DNA from: Maricaulis sp.
Lineage (GTDB): Bacteria; Pseudomonadota; Alphaproteobacteria; Caulobacterales; Maricaulaceae
Reading direction: 5' to 3'
Length of the DNA: 64,000 bases
Assembly (NCBI GenBank): GCA_017643585.1
Contig: JAEPND010000002.1
Location: 1 to 64,000, forward strand
Shown: one piece after another, positions 29,259 through 38,434 of the stretch
Layout of the letters: each line of letters opens with the position of its first letter
How positions within the stretch are numbered: the stretch's first letter is position 1
Translations under genes and position numbers: made by a program
Notes under the pieces: model-generated
Database searches by the model: none
The model's input: the letters and a program-made list of their open reading frames with translations, nothing else
What the model was told of the DNA's origin: nothing

Positions 29259-30251
29259 ATGCTGTTCGGGGCAGCCGGACTTCGCACACATATCTGGAAC
29301 AATAATCTGCGCTCGCTGATCCTGCTGGCCGGGTTTCCGGTCCTGCTCATCCTGATCGGTTTTGCCATTACCCTCGTCTGGATGGGGGTCAGCGGCGATG
29401 GCTTCGACACGGCCAAGGGAGATGTGACCGCCGCCGCGCTGGACGGTGCCGTCCAGCTGCTGCCACGTATCATGCTGGTCTCCCTCATCGTCGCCGCGGT
29501 CTGGTTCACGATCGCCTGGTTCTTCCATCAAAGCATGATTGATGCCTCCACGGGCGCGCGGGCCGTGCGTCGCGAAGAGGAAAAGCAACTCTACAATCTT
29601 CTGGAAAACCTGTGTGTCTCCCGCGGCATGACCATGCCCCGGCTGGCGATTATCGAGACGGACGCGATGAATGCCTATGCCTCAGGCATTCGCGAGGATC
29701 AGTATACGGTGACGGTGACGCGCGGCTTGATGAACCGGCTCGACCGGGACGAGCTCGAAGCTGTTCTGGCCCACGAGCTCAGCCACATTCGCCATGCTGA
29801 TGTCCGCATGATGGTCATCGCCATCATCTTTGTCGGCATCATATCCTTCGCGGCCGAAATAACTTTCCGCGGCTTGTTGCGAGGCGGTGTGCGCGGTGGG
29901 CGCAGGGGTGGCGGTGTGCTGATCCTTGCGGCATTCGCGATGATCGCTATGGCCTATCTGCTGGCCATCCTGATCCGCTTCTCCCTGTCACGGCGTCGCG
30001 AATACATGGCGGATGCCGGTGCCGTGGAATTGACCAAGAACCCGGACGCCATGATCTCGGCGCTTCAGAAAATCTCCGGCCAGGCCGAGATTGAAAAAGC
30101 GCCGAGCGAGGTGAGGGAGCTGTTTATCGAGAACCCCAAGGCCGGTTTCATGGGCGTGTTTGCCACGCACCCACCTATCCAGAAGCGCATCGACATGCTG
30201 GTGGAACACGCCGGTGGCAAACGCCCGCATCCGAGCGTTCCACAGCGCTAG
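29259..30251 (+). CDS. M48-family membrane metallopeptidase (HtpX-like)
   Basis: 330 aa. Membrane helices lie at about 18-42, 68-88, 185-203 and 219-240. The zinc motif is H172-E173-L-S-H176, with the third ligand probably Glu in SRRREYMADAGAVEL. The active site faces the cytoplasm in HtpX-like enzymes, which degrade damaged membrane proteins. It follows lemA by 13 bases. The end overlaps the convergent LOG-like gene by 4 bases. Confidence 0.88.
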   Translation: MLFGAAGLRTHIWNNNLRSLILLAGFPVLLILIGFAITLVWMGVSGDGFDTAKGDVTAAALDGAVQLLPRIMLVSLIVAAVWFTIAWFFHQSMIDASTGARAVRREEEKQLYNLLENLCVSRGMTMPRLAIIETDAMNAYASGIREDQYTVTVTRGLMNRLDRDELEAVLAHELSHIRHADVRMMVIAIIFVGIISFAAEITFRGLLRGGVRGGRRGGGVLILAAFAMIAMAYLLAILIRFSLSRRREYMADAGAVELTKNPDAMISALQKISGQAEIEKAPSEVRELFIENPKAGFMGVFATHPPIQKRIDMLVEHAGGKRPHPSVPQR

Positions 30252-31072
30252 AGCTGACTGCCCGGGTGTGGCAGGGCCCATTCAGTGAGTTGTTCGGTGA
30301 TGTATTTGAACGCCTCGTCGACATCATCCGTGCGATAAAGCAGATCCTTGTCCTCGGCATTGATGGTGCCGAACTCGACCATGGCGTCCAGGTTGAACAC
30401 CTTGTCCCAATATTCCGTGCCGAACAGCACGACGGGCAGGCGCTTTTTCATTTTCCTGGTCTGCAGCAGGGTGAGGGTTTCAAACAGCTCATCCATGGTG
30501 CCGAACCCGCCGGGCATAAGCACCAGCGCCTTGGCCGGGTAGAGGAACCAGAATTTCCGTGTGAAGAAATAGTGGAATTCAAAGTTCAGCTGCGCGCTGA
30601 CCCAGGGATTATTGCCTTCCTCGAACGGCAGGGAAATGCCCAGGCCGATGGTCTCGCCACGGGCTTCTGACGCGCCGCGATTGGCCGCTTCCATGATGCC
30701 GGGGCCGGCGCCGGTGCAGACGACAAAACGGCGACCGCTCTTGTCTTCCAGGCTGTTGGACCAGCTGGTCAGCTTGTGTGCGAGCGCACGTGTGGCTTCA
30801 TAGTATTTCGACTGGCGCAGCTTGCGTTCGGCCTCTTCCAGACCCTCGCCGGACGCTTTTGCGGCCTCGAGCGCGGCTTGCGCCTCGTCCTCGGCCACAA
30901 AACGTGCCGAGCCGAAAAACAGGATCGTGTCCTGGATATCGTGTTTGGCGAAACGTTGTTTGGGCTCGAGATATTCCGCCAGGATGCGCAGCGGACGCGC
31001 ATCGGGCGAATTGATAAACACCTCGTCGCGATAGGCGCGAGGCGGTGTGTTGTACGGTTTGTCTTGGGACAT
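30248..31072 (-). CDS. LOG-family (TIGR00730-like) Rossmann-fold protein
   Basis: 274 aa. Diagnostic residues are VCTGAGPGIMEAANRGA and MPGGFGTMDELFETLTLLQ, the PGGxGTxxE motif of nucleotide 5'-monophosphate nucleosidases (lysine-decarboxylase-like fold). It may cleave purine nucleotides to base and ribose-phosphate; the cytokinin-activating activity of plant LOG proteins is not implied. An N-terminal extension of about 60 residues precedes the core. The ATG at 31072 (MSQDKP) has GGAGG upstream; an in-frame ATG exists at 31102. Confidence 0.85.
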   Translation of the reverse strand: MSQDKPYNTPPRAYRDEVFINSPDARPLRILAEYLEPKQRFAKHDIQDTILFFGSARFVAEDEAQAALEAAKASGEGLEEAERKLRQSKYYEATRALAHKLTSWSNSLEDKSGRRFVVCTGAGPGIMEAANRGASEARGETIGLGISLPFEEGNNPWVSAQLNFEFHYFFTRKFWFLYPAKALVLMPGGFGTMDELFETLTLLQTRKMKKRLPVVLFGTEYWDKVFNLDAMVEFGTINAEDKDLLYRTDDVDEAFKYITEQLTEWALPHPGSQL

Positions 31073-31148
31073 CCATCCTCCAATTCGGAACGGATGATCC
31101 ATTGTGGGCGCTCATCGCAATAAGTGCAAATTATTGTTGAAAGGACGG

Positions 31149-31291
31149 TTTTCCTCCCCACTTGGGGGGTGGCGGCGAAACCGTCGGAGAGGGACGTGAG
31201 CGAGCTCGGTATTACCCGTTCTCGGCTCCGTACCCTTTCGACCCGTTGCTTCGCACCGGCCCACTTCCCGTTGGAAAGGGGAAGAAAGATT
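31149..31291. repeat. Diverged copy of a dispersed intergenic repeat
   Basis: It contains TTCCTCCCCACTTGGGGGG, then GGCGGCGAAACCGTCGGAGAGGG, GTGAGCGAGCTC, and ends CTTCCCGTTGGAAAGGGGAAG. The layout matches the better-conserved copies near 46.9, 47.7 and 48.0 kb: a G/C-rich short palindrome at each end and a gcgaGCGagC core. It lies between the LOG-like and VOC genes and has no coding role. Confidence 0.5.
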
Positions 31292-31298
31292 CTGTGTC

Positions 31299-31655
31299 CT
31301 ACTCGAACAGGCAAATCTTGTTGTTATCCAGATCCCGCACATAGGCCGAGAAAAACGGGCCTCGCGGTCCGGGTTCACCGTCGCAGCGCCCGCCCAGTTC
31401 CTGGGCCAGTTTGTGAAGGCGGCGCACCTCGTCCGCAGAACCCAGTTTCAGGCCCACCATTGTGCCATTGCCGTTGGTGGCCGGTTGTTTGTCGAAGGGA
31501 ATGGCGATGGCGAAGGCAAAGCTTTCGTGCTGCCAGTAGACCATGCGATCGGTTGTCATTACCTGCGGCGGTGTCTCGCCGTCAAACATCGCGTCATAGA
31601 AGGTTTTCGCGGCGTCCAGATCATTGGTGCCGACAACAAAGTAATTCATTTCCAT
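31299..31655 (-). CDS. VOC-family (glyoxalase/bleomycin-resistance fold) protein
   Basis: 118 aa. A single VOC module: MEMNYFVVGTNDLDAAKTFYDAMF at the start, MVGLKLGSADEV in the middle, and a C-terminal SAYVRDLDNNKICLFE carrying the typical terminal metal-site Glu. The substrate is unknown. It is divergent from a WYL-domain regulator, a pairing often seen for small detoxification genes, so that regulator may control it. Confidence 0.82.
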   Translation of the reverse strand: MEMNYFVVGTNDLDAAKTFYDAMFDGETPPQVMTTDRMVYWQHESFAFAIAIPFDKQPATNGNGTMVGLKLGSADEVRRLHKLAQELGGRCDGEPGPRGPFFSAYVRDLDNNKICLFE

Positions 31656-31754
31656 GGGAGATTTCCTGTCGTTTCCGGCGCGTCGGTGAGCGCTGCTGGT
31701 GTCCTAGGCGAATATGTGACAAAAAATGGCAGATTTGTTTGTTGGGACCTGTTT

Positions 31755-32474
31755 GTGAGCAAGCGACTGCGCCGTCTGGAATTGCTGGCCGCCCAGCTGA
31801 AACAGGAAAGCCTGTGCACGGTGAAGGAACTCGCCGCGCAGCACGGTGTCAGCGAGCGGACGATTGCGCGTGACCTGGACTTGATGCGTGAACAGGGCCT
31901 GCCTATCGATGCAGACAGAGGCCGCGGCGGCGGCGTGCGCCTGGATCGGAACTGGGGTGTCGGGCGCCTGAACCTGGCCTATCACGAAGCGGTGGACCTG
32001 CTGATCAGTATCGAGGTCGCCGAGAGGATGAACTCACCGCTTTTCCTGGCCAATCTCGGCACGGTGAAACGCCAGCTGGTCGCATCCTTTTCGCCGGAGA
32101 GGCGTCACCGGATAGAGCGGCTGAAATCGCGCATACTGATTGGTGTGACCGCGTCGACCCAGGTGCAGTCCGGCTTCTCGGCACCGCCGGATCCGGTCGT
32201 GCGACATGTGCACCAGGGGTTTATCGACCAGCAGCGTCTCGCGATCCGTTATCGGCGTGAGGACGGGGCCGTCTCGAAACGCGAGATCGAACCGCATTAC
32301 CTGCTGCTCAAATATCCCGTCTGGTATGTCATCGCGATGGATGGCCTGCGTGATGCGCCGCGCACATTCCGCTGTGACCGGATCCTCGAAAGCGAGATGA
32401 CGGACACAGGCTTCCGCCTGTTGCCGAAAGAAGCGTTCGACAGCGTGCTGGCCGGAAATGAGTTGCTGGTCTGA
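31755..32474 (+). CDS. YafY-type HTH/WYL transcriptional regulator
   Basis: 239 aa from a GTG start. The N-terminal HTH_11 domain is LRRLELLAAQLKQESLCTV then KELAAQHGVSERTIARDL. The C-terminal WYL domain (about 145-235) has RLAIRYRRED, IEPHYLLLKYPVWYVIAMD, and FRCDRI. WYL regulators sense ligands or nucleic acids. The start is weakly supported (no good ribosome site). Divergence from the VOC gene suggests local regulation. It ends 3 bases before the convergent AI-2E-type transporter. Confidence 0.8.
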   Translation: MSKRLRRLELLAAQLKQESLCTVKELAAQHGVSERTIARDLDLMREQGLPIDADRGRGGGVRLDRNWGVGRLNLAYHEAVDLLISIEVAERMNSPLFLANLGTVKRQLVASFSPERRHRIERLKSRILIGVTASTQVQSGFSAPPDPVVRHVHQGFIDQQRLAIRYRREDGAVSKREIEPHYLLLKYPVWYVIAMDGLRDAPRTFRCDRILESEMTDTGFRLLPKEAFDSVLAGNELLV

Positions 32475-32477
32475 GAC

Positions 32478-33623
32478 CTAGAGGCCAGGTGTGGGGGCGT
32501 CGGGCGGATCAGACGCTTCGGCAAGCTCGGTCTCAAATTCCTCGCCCTCCTCGTCTTCCTCCTCGAGCAGGCCCTCGAAGGCCTCGCGGAAGATGAACCA
32601 GACGGAAGAGAAAAGGGCCGCGATCACCGGACCCAGGATTATCCCCACAGCGCCGAAAAGGGTGAGGCCGCCAAGTGTGGATAACAATACCATCAGGTCC
32701 GACATCTTGGCATCCTTGCCCACCAGGATGGGGCGCAGGATGTTATCCGAGGTCGAGACCACGACCCCGCCCCAGATCGAGAGGCCGATGGCGGGCACAA
32801 CATTGCCCGTTGCAAACAGCCAGATCGCTGAGGGCACCCAGATCAGCGGCGGACCGACCATCGGAATGATGGAGAGCAGGGCGGCAATGGCCCCCCAGAA
32901 AATCGCCCCCGGCACGCCGGCCACAAACAGGCCCAGTCCGGTCAGCCCGCCCTGGACCAGCGCAATCAGGAAGGAGCCCTTGACCGTGGCCCGAATGGTG
33001 GAGAGCGCGCGTTCGGCCAGCAGGTCACGATCCGCCTTGGTCATCGGGATCAGCGTGATGGCCTTGCGACCGGTCTCGCGGCCGGTCAGCAGGAAGAAGA
33101 ACAGCGCATAGATCAGGATGAAGAAATTCAGCGTCGCGATCAGCACGCCGCCCGTGCCGGCACGCAGGCTGGAGACGAGGATATTGCCCACGGTTCCTGC
33201 CAGACTGCCCAGCTGCGCAGCCACGGTGGCCTGATAGCGGATCAGCTCCTCGCGGAAGGGCAGCCATTCCGGCAGACCGTCCAGGCCTTCCTCTCGGATC
33301 GCCGCCACTTGTTCCTGCACCCAGGGTGTGACAAGGCCGGTGACCTCGATGGCCTGTTCCGCGACGACCCCCATGATGATCGCGGTCGGGATGACAAAGG
33401 CGAGCACGGAGCCGGTGACCAGAAGACCGGCGGAAATGCCCTGGCGCCCGCCCAGCTTGTCGGCGAGCCAGTCCTGCGGTTTCTGCAGGAAAATGGTCAG
33501 CACTGCGGCCAGGAAAAGCGCCGCCAGGTAATCCCGGATCATCCAGAAGAAGATCGCCGAGATCACGATGGCGAGGACGGCAACAAATCCGCGTTCAAGC
33601 TCGAGTTTGCGTTGCGGGGTCAT
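32478..33623 (-). CDS. AI-2E family transporter (PerM/TqsA-like)
   Basis: 381 aa. Eight or so membrane helices in the AI-2 exporter superfamily layout: two hairpins near the N-terminus, a soluble segment at about 95-150, then a long helical block with MVGPPLIWVPSAIWLF and SDNILRPILVGK. The C-terminus is a strongly acidic tail (EEEDEEGEEFETE). The substrate is unknown; members range from AI-2 exporters to ion antiporters. The start overlaps the stop of the upstream membrane gene by 4 bases, placing it at the end of the TRAP operon. Confidence 0.82.
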   Translation of the reverse strand: MTPQRKLELERGFVAVLAIVISAIFFWMIRDYLAALFLAAVLTIFLQKPQDWLADKLGGRQGISAGLLVTGSVLAFVIPTAIIMGVVAEQAIEVTGLVTPWVQEQVAAIREEGLDGLPEWLPFREELIRYQATVAAQLGSLAGTVGNILVSSLRAGTGGVLIATLNFFILIYALFFFLLTGRETGRKAITLIPMTKADRDLLAERALSTIRATVKGSFLIALVQGGLTGLGLFVAGVPGAIFWGAIAALLSIIPMVGPPLIWVPSAIWLFATGNVVPAIGLSIWGGVVVSTSDNILRPILVGKDAKMSDLMVLLSTLGGLTLFGAVGIILGPVIAALFSSVWFIFREAFEGLLEEEDEEGEEFETELAEASDPPDAPTPGL

Positions 33624-34099
33624 TTTGTTCTCCGCTGGTTCCACCAGGTGACGAGGCGTCGACGAACTGGCTCCGAGAATAACCAAAGACCCCAGACAAA
33701 TAGGAGCCAAGCTACAACCGTGAACGGCCAGGTAGACAGAATGGTGTTGGCTGTTTGCTGGGCGTCGAGGCTTTCTGAGGACATAAAATAGCTAGTCGAT
33801 GCGCCTGCGTAGAGATCACAAGTTCCGGATTTCCATGCTCGCCCGAATGTAATCGCCCAGCCTGCGCAATCCGGCACGGGCCAGCGCATCGGAATGAGTA
33901 TGCCCATGTGAGGGCCCACTACGGCACCGCCAAGTGCGAACAGTAATCCACGAAAGAAATGCCCGAACGCCAGAAGCACCCCAGTGACAAATAGCACTAC
34001 TCCCAATCCGGCTAGGGCCGTACGGACAATGGAATACCACCAGCTGTCAGACCATTCGAACAGCGTGATGAGCCAGAGAGGAAGGTCCGGCTCAGCCAT
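33620..34099 (-). CDS. Membrane protein of unknown function in TRAP operon
   Basis: 159 aa, Trp-rich, with helices at about 22-45, 46-68 and 122-143 and an extramembrane stretch containing two Cys (about residues 76 and 95). No family is recognised. It overlaps dctM by 8 bases upstream and the AI-2E gene by 4 bases downstream, so it is translated as part of this operon. The DNA is less GC-rich than in neighbours. It could be an accessory subunit or simply a hitch-hiker. Confidence 0.65.
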   Translation of the reverse strand: MAEPDLPLWLITLFEWSDSWWYSIVRTALAGLGVVLFVTGVLLAFGHFFRGLLFALGGAVVGPHMGILIPMRWPVPDCAGWAITFGRAWKSGTCDLYAGASTSYFMSSESLDAQQTANTILSTWPFTVVAWLLFVWGLWLFSEPVRRRLVTWWNQRRTK

Positions 34100-35687
34100 A
34101 AAGCCATTCCGGCAGACCGGTCGCCAGCCATGGGGCCAGGGCGACGGCGAGGATGCCGATCAGCTGGATGATCACAAAGGGGATGGCGCCGCGATAGATG
34201 GCGGCGGTGGTGACTTCCGGTGGGGCGACGCCCCTGAGATAGAAAAGCGCAAACCCGAAGGGCGGCGTCAGGAAGCTGGTCTGCAGGTTCATTGCCATCA
34301 GCACGCCCAGCCAGACCGGATCAATGCCCATCATCAACAGGATCGGCGCGACAATCGGCACGACCACGAAAGTGATCTCGATAAAGTCGAGGAAAAAGCC
34401 CAGCAAGAACATGACCAGCATGACGATGGCCAGCGCGCCCCACTTGCCGCCCGGAACAGCTTCAAGCGCATGCTGCACGACTTCATCGCCGCCCAGCTCG
34501 CGGAAGATCAGCGAAAAGAGAGAGGCGCCGATCAGGATGACAAAGACCATGGCCGAGATATTGGCGGTGGAACTCATCACCTCGTCGAGCACGCCGGACC
34601 TTTTCAGACGCCAGAGCGAGAGTGCGGTGCCCAGCACGGTCAGTCCGACAAGGACCCAGGCGAACAGGCTGCCCATACTGCCCAGATCAGCGACGAACAG
34701 GCGGCGCTCCTGGCCCAGATTGGCGAAGACCACGAGCAGGAAGAGGCCCACGAGGGCAGCCAATCCTACAAACGAGACCAGCTGTCCCAGACGCGGATTA
34801 TTGTCAGAACCGGCATTGCGTGCGCCAGCCAGGAACGTCGCGCCGACCGCGCCGATACCGGCCGCTTCGGTGGGCGTTGCCAGACCGGCGAGAATGGAGC
34901 CAAGCACGGCAAAGATCAGGCCCAGGGGCGGCAGCAGCGCGTGCAGGATCTTGCCCCAGTCTGTGCCGCCTTCCGCCGCCGGAGCGGCCGGGGCGCTGTT
35001 CGGTCGCGTTATGGCGATGAAGACCTGGTAGCCGATATAGAGACCCACCAGCAGCAGGCCCGGGATAAGCGCGCCGGCAAACAGGTCTCCGACCGAGACG
35101 ATGTCCGGCGAGAAAATACCCTGGGCACGCTGGGCTTCCTGGTAGGCGTTGGAGATCTGGTCACCCAGAAGCACAAGCACGATGGAGGGCGGAATGATCT
35201 GTCCGAGAGTGCCGGAAGCGGCGATTGAACCGGCTGCGAGTTCCGGTGAATAACCGCGCTTGAGCATGGTCGGCAGGGACAGAAGGCCCATGGTCACGAC
35301 CGTTGCGCCAACAATGCCGGTCGAGGCAGCCAGCAGGGCGCCCACGACCACGACAGATATGCCCAGCCCGCCGCGCATGGTGCCGAAGAGCGCGCCCATG
35401 GCCTCGAGCAATTCCTCGGCGACCTTGGATTTTTCCAGCATCACGCCCATGAAGACAAACAGTGGAACCGCAACCAGAATCTGGCGGTTCATCTCCATCA
35501 GATTGCCGTAGATACGCTGCGGGAAGGCGCGGAAATGGATCGGGTCGAACACGTCCAGCGTCATGCCAATGAGGGCAAAGAGCAGGGCGACACCGGCGAG
35601 AGTGAAGGCGACCGGATAGCCGCGCAGCAGGGCGGCAAACGCCGCTGCGAACATCAGGAAGGGCAGGATTTCGATGAAGGTGGACAT
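34092..35687 (-). CDS. TRAP transporter large permease (DctM)
   Basis: 531 aa, longer than the usual 430, with an extra block of helices near the middle (about 230-345). It begins FLMFAAAFAALLRGYPVAF and has repeated DctM segments such as AASTGIVGATVVTMGLL, GTLGQIIPPSIVLVLLGD and ETSFLTPPFG-like LQTSFLTPPFGFALFYLRG. It moves substrate with a sodium gradient, using the extracytoplasmic binding protein. It overlaps dctQ by 1 base and is followed by the unknown membrane protein. Confidence 0.92.
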   Translation of the reverse strand: MSTFIEILPFLMFAAAFAALLRGYPVAFTLAGVALLFALIGMTLDVFDPIHFRAFPQRIYGNLMEMNRQILVAVPLFVFMGVMLEKSKVAEELLEAMGALFGTMRGGLGISVVVVGALLAASTGIVGATVVTMGLLSLPTMLKRGYSPELAAGSIAASGTLGQIIPPSIVLVLLGDQISNAYQEAQRAQGIFSPDIVSVGDLFAGALIPGLLLVGLYIGYQVFIAITRPNSAPAAPAAEGGTDWGKILHALLPPLGLIFAVLGSILAGLATPTEAAGIGAVGATFLAGARNAGSDNNPRLGQLVSFVGLAALVGLFLLVVFANLGQERRLFVADLGSMGSLFAWVLVGLTVLGTALSLWRLKRSGVLDEVMSSTANISAMVFVILIGASLFSLIFRELGGDEVVQHALEAVPGGKWGALAIVMLVMFLLGFFLDFIEITFVVVPIVAPILLMMGIDPVWLGVLMAMNLQTSFLTPPFGFALFYLRGVAPPEVTTAAIYRGAIPFVIIQLIGILAVALAPWLATGLPEWLYG

Positions 35688-36469
35688 CAGACCTCTCCCT
35701 CACCGAGATTTTTCGGACGCGGCGGCGTGTTCTGTCCGGCCAGTTTGAGACCGGAGCGCGCCGCCATGGCGATGCCCTGCAGGATCATCAGCACGGCAAA
35801 CAGCGGGATGGCGGTCTTGAGCAGGAAGACAAAGGGCAGACCGTCGCTTTCCCGTGAGCGTTCAAGGATACGCCAGGTGGAATTCATATAGCCCGTCGAG
35901 GCCCACAGGATGAGCGCGCTCATCGGGATCAGGGTCAGATAGACGCCCAGCAGGTCGATCCAGGCTTTGCCGCGTTCGCTGGCCTTGGAATAGAAGATGT
36001 CCACGCGCACATGCCCGTCTGCGAGCAGGGTGGAGGCCGAGGCGAGCAGGAAGAGCAGGGCGTGCATGTAGATGACGCTTTCCTGCAGCTTGGTGGAGGC
36101 AAAGCCGAAAACATAGCGCTGAACGACGATGGTGGCGGTGACGACCACCAGGCCCAGCGCAAACCAGCGAGCGGCTCCACCGAACGCGCCGGTGACGTTT
36201 TCTATGAAGCTAATGAGGCTGCGCTGGAAGCCATGCCAAGCGCTTGGCAGGGCGATGAAACAGCCAAGAACCGCCATGATCAGGGGCAGGGTCAGGATGG
36301 GCCAGAGATAGCGTGCGGCCAGCGCCAGCTTGCCGCCGATGCTCTGTGCAATGCCCGGCAGATTGGCCTGGAACCAGCCAGCGACACCGCCACCGGTCAT
36401 CCCGTCCACAATACTCAATCCGATCCCGACCAGGACCAGAACGAGAAGAAATCCGTCACCCTGCCGCAT
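35687..36469 (-). CDS. TRAP transporter small permease (DctQ)
   Basis: 260 aa with six or so helices, longer than the common four-helix DctQ (about 170 aa). The conserved part is VVTATIVVQRYVFGFASTKLQE, then HALLFLLASASTLLADGHVRVD and DLLGVYLTLIPMSALI. It pairs with DctM. It starts 3 bases downstream of the binding-protein stop. The extra N-terminal helices (residues 8-25 and 50-75) resemble the long DctQ seen with keto-acid systems. Confidence 0.9.
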   Translation of the reverse strand: MRQGDGFLLVLVLVGIGLSIVDGMTGGGVAGWFQANLPGIAQSIGGKLALAARYLWPILTLPLIMAVLGCFIALPSAWHGFQRSLISFIENVTGAFGGAARWFALGLVVVTATIVVQRYVFGFASTKLQESVIYMHALLFLLASASTLLADGHVRVDIFYSKASERGKAWIDLLGVYLTLIPMSALILWASTGYMNSTWRILERSRESDGLPFVFLLKTAIPLFAVLMILQGIAMAARSGLKLAGQNTPPRPKNLGEGEV

Positions 36470-36472
36470 GAT

Positions 36473-37591
36473 CTAGCCGCGCAGAACGCGGTCGCGATGC
36501 GCCATGTACGGCATTTCCGAGATCCGGCCCCAGTTCTGCATCTGGTTGCGCGCGGTTAGATAGCTCTCATAGACGCGGCGCGTCATGGCATCGGCATTAC
36601 CGGTGTCGGAGACGACCTGTTCGGAAATCTCACCGATCCGGCTCCACATCTCGTCGGTGAAGGAGCGCAGCTGGACACCATGCTCGTTGAGCAGCACATC
36701 GAGCGCCTGGGCATTCTGATAGGTGAACTCGGCCAGCGAGACATTGTTGGCCGCACGGCAGGCCGCCTGGATGATCGCCTTGTGATCCTCGTCGAGATCA
36801 TTCCAGACACCCAGATTCATGCCGACACCGAGACAGGAGCCCGGCTCGTGGAAACCCGGGCCATAGTAGAAGGGCGCTTCGCGATAGAAGCCGAAGGCCA
36901 GGTCATTCCAAGGGCCCACCCACTCGGTCGCGTCGATGGCGCCGGACTGGAGCGCGGGATAAATCTCGCCGCCGGAGAGCGTGACAGCCGCACCGCCCAG
37001 CTCGCGCAGGACATTACCGCCCAGGCCCGGAATACGCATGCGCAGGCCGCGGAAGTCTTCCAGCGAGTTGATCTCGCGCTTGAACCAGCCACCCATCTGA
37101 TGACCAGAATTACCGGCCTGGAAGGGTTTGATGTTGAACTGACCGGACAGCTCGTCCCAGAGCTCCTGACCGCCGCCGAACTCCACCCAGCCCATGATCT
37201 CGGTGGCTGTCATGCCCAGCGGTACAGCGGTGAAGAAGTTGAAGGCCGGCGACTTGCCCTGCCAGTAGTACTCGGCGCCGTGATACATGTCTGCCGTGCC
37301 CTCGGAGACCGCATCAAAGGCCTCGAACGCACTGACAATCTCGCCTGCCGCGTAGACACGAATGTCCAGCGTGCCGCCTGAGGCGGCATTGGCGTAGGCC
37401 GCGACATTGTTGGCCGCCGTGCCCAGTCCCGGGAAGTTGGCCGGCCAGGTTGTGACCATGCGCAGGCGTTTCACGCCGCGATTGATCGCCGGAGAGGCGA
37501 CGTCAGAACTCTGCTGGCTGGTATCGCCGCAAGCCGAAGCGATGGAGGCGCCGGCAATGGCGGCTCCGCTGAGGAATGTACGTCTGTCCAT
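36473..37591 (-). CDS. TRAP substrate-binding protein, TakP-like
   Basis: 372 aa. The N-terminus has a twin-arginine signal (DRRTFLSGAAIAGASIAS) followed by a Cys that could be lipidated. The mature protein has TRAP features: MRIPGLGGNVLRELGG, LQSGAIDATEWVGPWNDLAFG, FYYGPGFHEPGS. These match the TakP branch, which binds 2-oxo acids or lactate with a cation. The ligand is therefore likely a small 2-oxo or hydroxy acid (inferred). It is the first gene of the transporter operon; no terminator separates it from bpt upstream. Confidence 0.88.
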   Translation of the reverse strand: MDRRTFLSGAAIAGASIASACGDTSQQSSDVASPAINRGVKRLRMVTTWPANFPGLGTAANNVAAYANAASGGTLDIRVYAAGEIVSAFEAFDAVSEGTADMYHGAEYYWQGKSPAFNFFTAVPLGMTATEIMGWVEFGGGQELWDELSGQFNIKPFQAGNSGHQMGGWFKREINSLEDFRGLRMRIPGLGGNVLRELGGAAVTLSGGEIYPALQSGAIDATEWVGPWNDLAFGFYREAPFYYGPGFHEPGSCLGVGMNLGVWNDLDEDHKAIIQAACRAANNVSLAEFTYQNAQALDVLLNEHGVQLRSFTDEMWSRIGEISEQVVSDTGNADAMTRRVYESYLTARNQMQNWGRISEMPYMAHRDRVLRG

Positions 37592-37626
37592 GAACTCTCT
37601 CCCCCGAGGACTGGCAGTCGGGCGGG

Positions 37627-38382
37627 TTACCCGTTGAAATCTGTGTCCTCATCGATATCGAGCGTATCGAAGCCCGTCCAGCCTGCAGGCGTCAAAACCT
37701 GCAGAGGCTGGAATTTTGCCTTGTATTCCATCTTCGCGCTGCCCGAGACCCAATAGCCCAGATAGACATGGGGCAGACCGAGTGCGGCGGCCTGGCGAAT
37801 CGCATCCAGGATCATGTAGCTGCCAAGGCTGCGCTGGCGCTCTTCCGGATCGAAAAAACTGTAGATCAGCGATACACCATCCTTGAGCACATCTGTAAGG
37901 ACGGCCGCGACCAGCTTGTCATCGCCATCACGGTATTCCGCGACATGGGTCCGCTGGGCGCCTTCCTCGATCATCATGACGAATTCGCCGAAACTCATGC
38001 CGGCCATGTCCCCATCACCATGGCGGGAGACCAGATATCGGCTCATCAGGTCAAACAGCTCGGCCGTGGCCACATTGTTGTCGGTGCACAGGCGCAGGTC
38101 CCGGTTCTTTTTCATCAGCTTGCGCCACTTGCGGGTCCAAGCGAACGTATGGGTATCGATCCGAACAGATTTGCAGGCGTCACAGGCCTCGCACGCGGGG
38201 CGGTAGAGCACCGACTGACTGCGGCGGAAACCGGCATGGGTCAGGCTGTCGTTAAGCGCAGGACCTTCGCCCGGCTCGATGCGGGTGAAGACCTTGCGTT
38301 CCATCTTGCCCGGCAGATAGGGACAAGGCGTCGAGGCCGTCAGAAAGAACGGTATCTGTCGGGTCGCGAACGGGTGGGTCAC
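37627..38382 (-). CDS. bpt: Aspartate/glutamate leucyltransferase (Bpt)
   Basis: 251 aa. It adds Leu from Leu-tRNA to proteins with N-terminal Asp or Glu, sending them to ClpS/ClpAP degradation (N-end rule). Conserved features are the N-terminal PCPYLPGKMERKVFT, the Cys cluster RPACEACDACKSVR, SLIYSFFDPEE and LGYWVSGSAKMEYKAKF. The length suits bacterial protein transferase rather than eukaryotic ATE1. The next gene on the strand is the TRAP binding protein, 35 bases downstream. Confidence 0.92.
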   Translation of the reverse strand: MTHPFATRQIPFFLTASTPCPYLPGKMERKVFTRIEPGEGPALNDSLTHAGFRRSQSVLYRPACEACDACKSVRIDTHTFAWTRKWRKLMKKNRDLRLCTDNNVATAELFDLMSRYLVSRHGDGDMAGMSFGEFVMMIEEGAQRTHVAEYRDGDDKLVAAVLTDVLKDGVSLIYSFFDPEERQRSLGSYMILDAIRQAAALGLPHVYLGYWVSGSAKMEYKAKFQPLQVLTPAGWTGFDTLDIDEDTDFNG

Positions 38383-38434
38383 CGGAAACCTTTAGTGCTG
38401 GTCTTTCAACAGACTATATCACATCAGCGCGATG

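Noticed and set aside
33984..35228. 414-aa His/Gln/Asp-rich open frame antisense to dctM
   Set aside because: The composition is that expected from reading a hydrophobic membrane-protein gene backwards; dctM is clear.
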